Positions 57,318 to 64,000 of a stretch of 64,000 bases of DNA are shown piece by piece. Under the pieces are notes generated by a model. That model was not told the DNA's origin. It did not search any database and saw nothing but the letters and a program-made list of their open reading frames with translations. The stretch covers positions 1 through 64,000 of the forward strand of contig PAVO01000025.1 of the NCBI GenBank assembly GCA_002713215.1. The letters are read 5' to 3'. The stretch is from Crocinitomicaceae bacterium (GTDB taxonomy: Bacteria > Bacteroidota > Bacteroidia > Flavobacteriales_G > Salibacteraceae). Numbering within the stretch: position 1 is the stretch's first letter; each line of letters begins with the position of its first letter. A program made the translations under genes and the position numbers.

Positions 57318-58628
57318 ATGAGTGTTGTAGTCGCAATTGTTGGTCGTCCGAATGTTGGAAAATCAACTTTCTTTAATCGCCTGGTTGGCTCCCGCGATGC
57401 TATTGTTGACGAGTTTAGCGGGGTTACCCGCGACCGGCACTATGGCAAAACCGAATGGAACGGAACTGAGTTTAACCTGATCGATACTGGGGGATATGTT
57501 GGCGACTCGGACGAAATGTTCGACGTGGAAATCCGAAAGCAGGTTGAAATTGCTATTGATGAAGCCCATGCCATTGTATTTGTGGTAGATGTTACCACCG
57601 GAATTATTGATTTGGACAACGACGTAGCCAATCTGCTTCGAAAATCCAAAAAACCGGTTTTTCTCGTGGTAAATAAGGTTGACAATAACGAACGAATTGC
57701 AGATGCGGTGGAATTCTATTCGCTGGGACTGGGAGACTACTATTGTATTTCTTCCATTAATGGGTCGGGAACTGGTGAAATATTGGATGCCCTGGTGGAA
57801 TCACTTCCAACTGAAGAATTTGTGGACCACCTGGATGGACTCCCTCGCTTTGCCGTGGTAGGCAGACCTAATGCCGGTAAATCTTCTTTTATCAATACCA
57901 TATTGGGAGAAGAAAGGAACATTGTTACCCCTATTGCAGGGACCACGAGAGATACCAATGACATTCGATTTAAATCATTTGGATTTGATTTTGCCCTGGT
58001 GGATACGGCTGGGATTAGAAAGAAAAAGAAGGTAAACGAAGACCTGGAGTTTTACTCCGTACTACGAGCCATACGAGCACTTGAGAAATGTGATGTTGCC
58101 TATATAATGATCGATGCCAAAGAAGGCATTGGCTCTCAGGACCTAAACATCATTCACCTGGCCCACAAAAACAACAAAGGAATTGTAATCCTGATTAACA
58201 AATGGGACCTTATCGAAGAAAAACAAACCAATACTGCCAGGGACTTTGAACGACACATCAAAGAAAAACTGGAGCCTTTTACCGATGTTGATGTGCTGTT
58301 TATTTCCGTAAAGGACAAACAGCGGATCCATAAAGCGCTGGAGTGTGGGGTTGCAGTGCATAAACGTAGAACTCAAAAAATAAAAACGAGCGAGCTCAAC
58401 GACTTCTTTTTACCCATTATGGAGTTTCAACCGCCACCTGCAATTAAAGGGAAGTATATCAAGGTAAAATACGTTACCCAGCTACCGACCCACTACCCTA
58501 CTTTTGCTTTTTACTGCAACCTTCCACAGTACATTAAAGAACCTTACAAGCGTTTTCTGGAAAATAAGCTGAGGGACAAATACGAGTTTACAGGAGTTCC
58601 GGTGACGATCTATTTTAGGAAAAAGTAG
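57318..58628 (+). CDS. der: GTPase Der (EngA)
   Basis: 436 residues with two GTPase domains in tandem: first 'GRPNVGKSTFFNRLVG' (about 9-24) with 'NKVD', second 'GRPNAGKSSFINTILG' (about 180-195) with 'DTAGIRKKKKV' and 'NKWD', then a KH-like C-terminal domain ending 'GVPVTIYFRKK'. It works in 50S subunit assembly. A box TTTCTTTG (57287-57294, one mismatch to TAnnTTTG) in front of the gene may be its own promoter. Convergent with mazG (6 bp gap). Confidence 0.97.
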   Translation: MSVVVAIVGRPNVGKSTFFNRLVGSRDAIVDEFSGVTRDRHYGKTEWNGTEFNLIDTGGYVGDSDEMFDVEIRKQVEIAIDEAHAIVFVVDVTTGIIDLDNDVANLLRKSKKPVFLVVNKVDNNERIADAVEFYSLGLGDYYCISSINGSGTGEILDALVESLPTEEFVDHLDGLPRFAVVGRPNAGKSSFINTILGEERNIVTPIAGTTRDTNDIRFKSFGFDFALVDTAGIRKKKKVNEDLEFYSVLRAIRALEKCDVAYIMIDAKEGIGSQDLNIIHLAHKNNKGIVILINKWDLIEEKQTNTARDFERHIKEKLEPFTDVDVLFISVKDKQRIHKALECGVAVHKRRTQKIKTSELNDFFLPIMEFQPPPAIKGKYIKVKYVTQLPTHYPTFAFYCNLPQYIKEPYKRFLENKLRDKYEFTGVPVTIYFRKK

Positions 58629-58634
58629 ACTTAC

Positions 58635-59402
58635 CTATACCGTTTTCGCTTCTTCCCAAATTTTATCCATTTCCACTAAGGACATATCGTGTAAATCACG
58701 GCCCATTTCTTTTGCTTTTGTCTCTAGATATTGAAATCGCTTGATAAACTTTTTGTTGGTACGTTCCAGCGCAAGCTCCGGGTCTATATCAATAAAACGA
58801 GCATAGTTAATTACAGAAAACAGAACATCGCCTAATTCGTTTTCAATCTTCTCTACAGGAGCTTCAGTTTGTACTTCGGTTTTTAATTCTTCCAACTCTT
58901 CGTGAACCTTGTCCCAAACCTGGTTGCTGTTTTCCCAGTCGAAACCAACTCCCCGAACTTTTTCCTGAATCCGATTGGCTTTAACCATTGCCGGTAAAGA
59001 CGCAGGAACTCCTTCGAGTACACTCTTCTTTCCTTCCTTGAGTTTTAGTTTTTCCCAATTACTCTTTACTTCTTCTTCTCCGCTTACTTCAACATCGGAA
59101 TATATATGCGGATGCCGATGAATCAATTTATCGCAAATGGAATTGAGTACATCGGCCATGTCAAATTGATTGGTTTCGCTTGCTATTTTGGAGTAGAAAA
59201 CCATGTGCAACATAATGTCACCAATTTCCTTCTTCAACTCTTCCATGTCGTTTTCGAGAATAGCATCAGCTAACTCATAGGTCTCCTCAATGGTCAATTT
59301 TCGCAACGATTCCATGGTTTGTTTTTGATCCCAGGGGCATTTTTCCCTGAGGTCGTCCATAATATTCAATAGCCTTTCGAAAGCAAGTAATCTAGAATCC
59401 AT
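58635..59402 (-). CDS. mazG: Nucleoside triphosphate pyrophosphohydrolase MazG
   Basis: 255 residues from ATG 59402; the longer frame begins with TTG 59414. Two MazG all-alpha domains: the first has 'CPWDQKQTMESLRKLTIEETYELADAI' with the E-x-x-E metal site and 'KKEIGDIMLHMVFY', the second 'FDWENSNQVWDKVHEELEELKTEV' and 'ENELGDVLFSVINYARF'. It removes abnormal dNTPs and may lower (p)ppGpp-linked stress. Its 5' side faces the PagL-like gene; the two promoters share about 60 bp. Confidence 0.95.
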   Translation of the reverse strand: MDSRLLAFERLLNIMDDLREKCPWDQKQTMESLRKLTIEETYELADAILENDMEELKKEIGDIMLHMVFYSKIASETNQFDMADVLNSICDKLIHRHPHIYSDVEVSGEEEVKSNWEKLKLKEGKKSVLEGVPASLPAMVKANRIQEKVRGVGFDWENSNQVWDKVHEELEELKTEVQTEAPVEKIENELGDVLFSVINYARFIDIDPELALERTNKKFIKRFQYLETKAKEMGRDLHDMSLVEMDKIWEEAKTV

Positions 59403-59431
59403 AAGCAAAAACAAAAAGGGGACAAAATGAA

Positions 59432-59439
59432 TACTTTTG
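59432..59439 (+). promoter_or_regulatory. -7 box TACTTTTG for the PagL-like gene
   Basis: Perfect TAnnTTTG. It overlaps the first possible TTG start at 59437, so translation must begin downstream, at TTG 59461 or 59464. Confidence 0.55.
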
Positions 59440-59460
59440 CGCCCGATTTTTTATCTGAAG

Positions 59461-60600
59461 TTGTTGCAAAAGTATTGGAATTATACCGCCTTCGTTCTGC
59501 TTTTTAGTAGCATTAGTTTTATGGGATTTTCTTGGTCAGGAAGCGATTCCAGCACTAATAAATTACCTCCGATAAACATTAAGGCATCGTATAACCTGGG
59601 GTTTATGCTGGCCCACAGAACCAAAATGCAACACATTCCCAAAGAGCTCACTCAAGGATTCGAAATATCTGTTGAAAAGCAGGGAAACAATGAAAAAGAT
59701 TGGCAAAAAGTCTATAACAATCCAACGGTTGGGGTGTCCTTTTTGGCAACCGGAACCGGGAACTACGATGTAATGGGAACGGCTTATGGCCTCAATGCTT
59801 ATATCTTAATTCCAATAATTAAATCAAACCGAATTAATGTACTCACTTCATGGGGTTGGGGAATGGGTTGGATAAGCAACAAATTTCATCCGGTTACCAA
59901 CTACAAGAACAACACCATTGGGTCTAACCTCAATTTGTTTGCAGGCATAAAGCTAATTGGTGAATTCTACGTAACTCCTCAACTGGGGGTAACCCTGGGA
60001 GCAAGTTTTCATCATTGGAGCAATGCAGCATTTAAGTATCCCAACCTGGGGCTAAATATTGCTTCGGCAAATCTTGGGATCAAATACAAATTGCAAAAGG
60101 AAGCCAAGTACGCAAAACTCAACAGGTCTGAAAAGAAATTGCTTCGACCAAAAGAAAAAAATGAAGTGTCCATCATTCCAAGTGTTGGATTTAAAGCGTA
60201 CAATATCCATGACAACAGCAGTTACCCTGCCTATACATTAGAATTTAATTATGCACGGCTATGGAGTGCCAAATGGAAGTTAAGTGCGGGGGTCGATCTC
60301 ATATACAACAAAGCTTATGAACGTGAAATAGAAATTGACCCCGACCCCGAGGTAAAGGGAAACAGCGCTTTCCAAACCGGTGTAAATGTAACCTACCATC
60401 AAACCATGGGCACCTTTTCTATTTTACTGGGCATGGGTGCCTATGTCTATGACCAGACCCTTCAAAACGAACCGGTATACCATCGATTTGGAACCCGCTT
60501 CGTAGTAAAAGACAATATCATTATTAGCACCGTATTACATACCCATTGGGCACGTGCTGATCATTTTAAAATTGGAATTGGCTATAAGTTTAGGAAATGA
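59461..60600 (+). CDS. PagL-like lipid A 3-O-deacylase / acyloxyacyl hydrolase
   Basis: 379 residues from TTG 59461 (the frame is open to 59437, but a promoter box sits there). N-terminal hydrophobic signal 'YTAFVLLFSSISFMGF'. The catalytic signature 'ASFHHWSNAAFKYPNLGLN' (H-x-S-N and N-x-G) matches PagL, which trims the 3-position acyl chain of lipid A at the outer membrane. The protein is about twice the length of E. coli-type PagL, as is usual in Bacteroidota, with strands before and after the motif. It overlaps the next gene by 4 bp. In context with the LpxL-like gene at 23.8 kb, the cell may remodel lipid A. Confidence 0.85.
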   Translation: MLQKYWNYTAFVLLFSSISFMGFSWSGSDSSTNKLPPINIKASYNLGFMLAHRTKMQHIPKELTQGFEISVEKQGNNEKDWQKVYNNPTVGVSFLATGTGNYDVMGTAYGLNAYILIPIIKSNRINVLTSWGWGMGWISNKFHPVTNYKNNTIGSNLNLFAGIKLIGEFYVTPQLGVTLGASFHHWSNAAFKYPNLGLNIASANLGIKYKLQKEAKYAKLNRSEKKLLRPKEKNEVSIIPSVGFKAYNIHDNSSYPAYTLEFNYARLWSAKWKLSAGVDLIYNKAYEREIEIDPDPEVKGNSAFQTGVNVTYHQTMGTFSILLGMGAYVYDQTLQNEPVYHRFGTRFVVKDNIIISTVLHTHWARADHFKIGIGYKFRK

Positions 60601-61337
60601 GAAGGCTAAACACATACATTCTTTTTTTAGGAGCACTCTCTCTGGCCCTGTCTTTTGGTTCCTGTAATAAATGCGCCAAGAAGATTGGTGGTGTTACAGA
60701 AAAAAACATCCAACTGGGGCAATTTCATAGCATCAATATCGATGGTGCCTTTGTAGTTCAAATAAAACAAGATAGTTCGTTTACACTGAGGCTTAAAGGT
60801 GGTGAGGGAATCCTGGAGAACGTCAGGCATGAAATAGTAAGTGATACTTTAAGGGTATTTAATGAAAACACCTGCAATTTTTTAAGCGATTACAGTAAGA
60901 ATATTGTACTGGAAATTGGATGCGGTTCACTTCAAAAAATCGCACTTCGAAACCCGAAAGAAGTTAAAGACTGTAAAGGGCTATCTTCTGACCAATTGCT
61001 TTTGGAAATTCGAAATTGTGGTGTCAATGCCACTTTTGAAGGGGACTTTAAAAAATTGATGCTTCAAACTTTTACAGGAACTCCAACCATTAATTTAAAA
61101 GGCAACGCCGATGAATTTGTTGTAGACGAAAATACCTTTGGTCATATTTACGCCTTTGATTTAATAACATCGAAAACCTGGGTTAAAACACAGGGTACTG
61201 GATACATTCATGTAAATGCAACCGATGAGTTACACGCCTTACACACTGGAAGTGGAATAATTCGATACCGGGGAAACCCAAAAAAAGTAGTGACGGAAAT
61301 TGCACCCCATTCGTCGGCGCAAATTATTGCTGATTAA
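60597..61337 (+). CDS. DUF2807 (GIN domain) lipoprotein
   Basis: 246 residues with a lipoprotein signal (lipobox-like 'LSFGSC', Cys23). The mature part has the DUF2807 beta-helix start 'FHSINIDGAFVVQIKQDSSFTLRLKGGEGILENVRHEI' and regular strand repeats to the end. The family, sometimes named 'auto-transporter adhesin head GIN', is a cell-envelope protein of Bacteroidota of unknown role. It shares an ATGA overlap with the PagL-like gene, so they are cotranscribed. Confidence 0.85.
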   Translation: MRRLNTYILFLGALSLALSFGSCNKCAKKIGGVTEKNIQLGQFHSINIDGAFVVQIKQDSSFTLRLKGGEGILENVRHEIVSDTLRVFNENTCNFLSDYSKNIVLEIGCGSLQKIALRNPKEVKDCKGLSSDQLLLEIRNCGVNATFEGDFKKLMLQTFTGTPTINLKGNADEFVVDENTFGHIYAFDLITSKTWVKTQGTGYIHVNATDELHALHTGSGIIRYRGNPKKVVTEIAPHSSAQIIAD

Positions 61338-61352
61338 ATTTGATCTGATCAA

Positions 61353-62708
61353 TCAAACCTCATCAACCAACTGAATTCCGGTATAGTTGGAAGGAGTAAT
61401 ACGCTTTAACTCTGCTTTAATTTCGTCAGTAACATCCAAACCTTCAATAAATACGGCAATTGACTCAGCTGTTACTTTTTCGTTCTTTCGGGTAAGTTCT
61501 TTTAAAGCTTCATACGGTTTAGGAAATCGCTCTCTTCGAAGTACCGTTTGAATGGCTTCGGCTACTACCGCCCAGTTGTCTTCCAACTCCTGAGCAATGG
61601 CTTCTTCATTGAGTAACAACTTACCTAATCCTTTATCCAGCGATTTGTACGCAATTAAACTGTTTCCAAATGGAACGCCTACGTTTCTAAGCACGGTGCT
61701 ATCCGTTAAATCCCGCTGCAAACGACTAATTGGTAGTTTAGCACTTAGGTGCTCAAACAATGCATTGGCAACCCCTAAATTACCCTCCGCATTTTCAAAA
61801 TCAATAGGATTCACTTTGTGCGGCATAGCCGAAGAACCTATTTCACCTTTCTTGATTTTTTGTTTGAAATAATCGTTGGACACGTAGGTCCAGATATCGC
61901 GACTCAAATCAATAAAAATAGTATTGACTCTCTTGAACCAATCGCACAACGCTGCAAAATGATCGTAATGCTCAATTTGGGTAGTGGTTTGAGATCGATC
62001 CAATCCCAGGTAATTCTCCAAGAACTGGTTTCCAAAATCCACCCAATCAATTTCAGGATAGGCTACGTAATGTGCATTAAAATTTCCGGTAGCGCCACCA
62101 AATTTTGCGGCAATTGGAATCTGTTCCAAATACACTAGTTGCTGATCTATTCTTTCGCAAAAAACCTGGATTTCCTTACCCAAACGGGTTGGTGAAGCTG
62201 GCTGACCATGAGTACGAGCCAACATAGGCACATCTTTCCAATCCTGAGAATAAGCCCTAAGAACAGCTCCAATGCGATGCAACTCGGGAAGCATTACTTC
62301 TTCTACCGCATCTCTAATTAGCATAGGGTTAGCCGTATTATTAATATCCTGCGAAGTCAACCCAAAATGAATAAACTCCTGAGATTCTCCCAAGCCCAGT
62401 GCTTCAAATTTTTCCTTGATAAAATACTCTACGGCCTTTACATCGTGATTAGTTACTTTCTCAATTTCTTTAATAGCAATGGCATCCTCGGGAGTGAAAT
62501 CCTTGTAGATTTTTCTTAGGTCTTCAAACTTGCCAGCATCAAATTCACTCAGTTGCGGAAGCGGTAATTCGCACAAGGCAATGAAGTACTCCACTTCTAC
62601 CAGGGTTCGGTACTTAAAAAGTGCATATTCCGAAAAGTATTCTTGTAAATCTTCGGTTTTTGAGGAATATCTGCCGTCAATTGGCGAAACTGCTTTAATA
62701 GGATGCAT
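61353..62708 (-). CDS. purB: Adenylosuccinate lyase
   Basis: 451 residues from ATG 62708. It splits SAICAR and adenylosuccinate in purine synthesis. The fumarase/aspartase signature 'GSSAMPHKVNPIDFENAEGN' is intact, as are 'TSQDINNTANP' and 'LARTHGQPASPT' with catalytic His. The frame is open upstream to TTG 62762, but that TTG is the -33 element and TACTTTTG (62736-62729) the -7 element of its promoter, so the extension is not translated. Divergent from the EI24 gene. Confidence 0.97.
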   Translation of the reverse strand: MHPIKAVSPIDGRYSSKTEDLQEYFSEYALFKYRTLVEVEYFIALCELPLPQLSEFDAGKFEDLRKIYKDFTPEDAIAIKEIEKVTNHDVKAVEYFIKEKFEALGLGESQEFIHFGLTSQDINNTANPMLIRDAVEEVMLPELHRIGAVLRAYSQDWKDVPMLARTHGQPASPTRLGKEIQVFCERIDQQLVYLEQIPIAAKFGGATGNFNAHYVAYPEIDWVDFGNQFLENYLGLDRSQTTTQIEHYDHFAALCDWFKRVNTIFIDLSRDIWTYVSNDYFKQKIKKGEIGSSAMPHKVNPIDFENAEGNLGVANALFEHLSAKLPISRLQRDLTDSTVLRNVGVPFGNSLIAYKSLDKGLGKLLLNEEAIAQELEDNWAVVAEAIQTVLRRERFPKPYEALKELTRKNEKVTAESIAVFIEGLDVTDEIKAELKRITPSNYTGIQLVDEV

Positions 62709-62728
62709 ACTACTATTTTTGAAGCGTG

Positions 62729-62762
62729 CAAAAGTACGTATTTCGTTTTCCTTTTCCTTCAA
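62729..62762 (-). promoter_or_regulatory. Promoter of purB
   Basis: On the minus strand TTG (62762-62760), 23 nt, TACTTTTG (62736-62729); ATG 62708 follows 20 nt later. A full consensus promoter that also corrects the start of purB. Confidence 0.75.
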
Positions 62763-62779
62763 ATAACAAGAGTATATAA

Positions 62780-63604
62780 ATGGGAAAATCGATGTTAAAC
62801 ATATCGAAGTTCACCAATGTGTTCACTTCTTATTTCAATGGATTGGCCAGGCACTCAAAGGCACTCCGATTTATCCTGGCCAATGGACTTACCTGGTACT
62901 TCTTATTCCCTATTCTCCTCAATGTATTATTCTTCATTGGTGGATTTAGCCTGGTAAGTGATTTATCGAATAGCATGCTTGAAGGACTAAACGAAGCATT
63001 GCAACAAATCAACTGGGGACTTGATCCGGAAGGATGGCTTTACAGAATTATTTATGGCATCGTGTGGCTTTCGTTGCGGATACTCTACTTCCTTCTGTTT
63101 GCTTACCTTGGGGGATATTTGGTTCTCATTTTCCTGTCCCCTGCGTTGGCACTACTCTCTGAAAGGGTTGAACAATTAATCACAGGTCAGAAGGTTGCGT
63201 TTTCAAGCCTGAGATACCTCAATAATATCATGCGAGGAATTGCAATAGCCATTCGAAATTTTGTAATTGAAATAATCCTAATCATAGCCTTTTTATTGCT
63301 CAGCTTAATACCACCTCTTGGTCTGATTGTCCCATTTGCCTTATTTTTTATATCGGCCTATTTCTATGGATTCTCCATGATGGATTATCCATTGGAAGGA
63401 AGGAAATATGGTGTAACCAATAGTGCCCGATTTATGTTTGGAAACAAAGGTTCAGCTACTTCTATTGGTACCCCGTTGGCCATTGTGCTATTGGTACCTT
63501 TTGTTGGTTCATTGCTGGCTGGATTCTTCGCAATAATTTCTGTGGTTGCTGGTACAATGGAGACTTTGGAGTTATTGGATCAGAAAAAGCCTGAAAAATA
63601 CTGA
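62780..63604 (+). CDS. EI24/CysZ-like membrane protein
   Basis: 274 residues with five to six hydrophobic helices and the EI24-domain pattern: 'FILANGLTWYFLFPILLNVLFFIGG' near the N-terminus, 'PALALLSERVEQLITGQ' and 'FYGFSMMDYPLEGRKYGVTNSARFMFGNKG' (the 'DYP...' motif common in EI24/CysZ). CysZ takes up sulfate in E. coli, but for most EI24 proteins the substrate is unknown. The start could be ATG 62780 or ATG 62792. The 3' end overlaps a convergent gene by 25 bp. Confidence 0.85.
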   Translation: MGKSMLNISKFTNVFTSYFNGLARHSKALRFILANGLTWYFLFPILLNVLFFIGGFSLVSDLSNSMLEGLNEALQQINWGLDPEGWLYRIIYGIVWLSLRILYFLLFAYLGGYLVLIFLSPALALLSERVEQLITGQKVAFSSLRYLNNIMRGIAIAIRNFVIEIILIIAFLLLSLIPPLGLIVPFALFFISAYFYGFSMMDYPLEGRKYGVTNSARFMFGNKGSATSIGTPLAIVLLVPFVGSLLAGFFAIISVVAGTMETLELLDQKKPEKY

Positions 63605-63993
63605 TAGATATATACCAGTTTATCTTCCTTGAGCGTATAGTGTAGCAACAGCCCGGGATATATAACACAGGTTGCCAGATAGAGCAGGTAAAAACGCACT
63701 TCGTTTTCCTGATAAAAAAACAGGAAGGCCGGGAGGATAAAAAGCAAAGGAATTACCGGGTAGAACTCAAATAAATTGAATTTGGCATCAATAAAAATGG
63801 TTCCTTTTCCCTGTCTCCAAATCTTATTCCCCAAGAATTCGTGCATAATCGGAGAATATTCAAAACTCATCGAATCACCATCATTTATAGCCAGAAAAAT
63901 TTCCTCGGTAACATCCTGCTGGGATCCGTCAGCAAAGAATACCGTTTTCTTTTCAAAAAGACTGTAGTAGACTTTGTGCTTAATTCCCATCAT
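63580..63993 (-). CDS. Unknown protein with two C-terminal membrane helices, possibly incomplete
   Basis: 137 residues from the ATG pair at 63993/63990; there is no stop between this ATG and the window end, so the gene may continue beyond 64000. The N-terminal 75 residues are soluble ('KTVFFADGSQQDVTEEIFLAINDGDSMSFEYSP'); then two hydrophobic segments ('FYPVIPLLFILPAFLFFYQ', 'FYLLYLATCVIYPGLLLHY'). It resembles small DUF3592-like membrane proteins only in outline. It runs against the EI24 gene with a 25-bp 3' overlap. Confidence 0.55.
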   Translation of the reverse strand: MMGIKHKVYYSLFEKKTVFFADGSQQDVTEEIFLAINDGDSMSFEYSPIMHEFLGNKIWRQGKGTIFIDAKFNLFEFYPVIPLLFILPAFLFFYQENEVRFYLLYLATCVIYPGLLLHYTLKEDKLVYIYQYFSGFF

Positions 63994-64000
63994 CTCACCT

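Overview
The window reads as chromosomal DNA of a marine/freshwater-type Bacteroidota bacterium, most likely order Flavobacteriales. The signs are TonB-dependent receptors with carboxypeptidase-like N-terminal domains, a DUF4249 lipoprotein, DUF5916, GWxTD and DUF2807 proteins, type IX secretion (T9SS) C-terminal sorting domains, a PorV/PorQ-like barrel, an FtsH with the GAAWYLP variant, a tmRNA tag ending NNYALAA, and many promoters of the Bacteroidota type (TTG, then about 17-25 nt, then TAnnTTTG). The genus cannot be told from the sequence alone.

Layout. 1-0.94 kb: end-truncated Gly-rich parallel beta-helix surface protein. 1.07-7.9 kb: a housekeeping block (NUDIX, pyrE, SRPBCC, birA, rsfS, ftsH, DUF2007, cdsA, psd) joining pyrimidine and phospholipid synthesis with ribosome silencing and membrane proteolysis. 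8.1-11.6 kb: exported thioredoxin-like protein, LytTR and CheY-like regulators, BadF-type kinase. 11.7-12.5 kb: a GIY-YIG ORF abutting the tmRNA gene. 12.5-17 kb: a LYS1-like dehydrogenase, a NadR-like kinase, and a TPP riboswitch controlling a TonB receptor, so a probable thiamine uptake unit. 17-25.6 kb: GT-C-like membrane protein, sensor without ATPase domain, DUF5916 barrel, LpxL-like acyltransferase, exported proteins. 25.65 kb: tRNA-Leu with promoter and terminator. 25.9-29 kb: accessory cluster of a LuxR-type regulator, a small exported two-cysteine protein, a large exported protein and an exported thioredoxin-like protein.

29-41.6 kb: T9SS esterase, glutamine-amidotransferase-like exported protein, dnaB, an Omp85 protein, GWxTD lipoprotein, rlmB, purE, two outer-membrane barrels (one with helix-hairpin-helix motifs), and a MauE-thioredoxin fusion. 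41.7-46.6 kb: a 1624-residue T9SS multi-domain protein. 46.7-52.4 kb: exported acetolactate-decarboxylase-like protein, FkbM methyltransferase, MORN-repeat protein, TonB receptor with DUF4249 partner. 52.4-56.3 kb: a mobile or accessory island with an RHS tip carrying an HExxH domain, a lipoprotein right behind it (candidate immunity protein), a 14-bp direct repeat around the pair, a DDE transposase, and the initiator tRNA at its far edge. 56.4-64 kb: era, der, mazG, PagL-like deacylase, DUF2807 lipoprotein, purB, EI24 protein, and a possibly incomplete membrane protein.

The two best candidates for something undescribed are the RHS-metalloprotease/lipoprotein module with its flanking repeats (52.5-54.5 kb) and the LuxR/small-cysteine-protein/thioredoxin cluster (25.8-29 kb). 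No CRISPR array, rRNA or prophage was seen.
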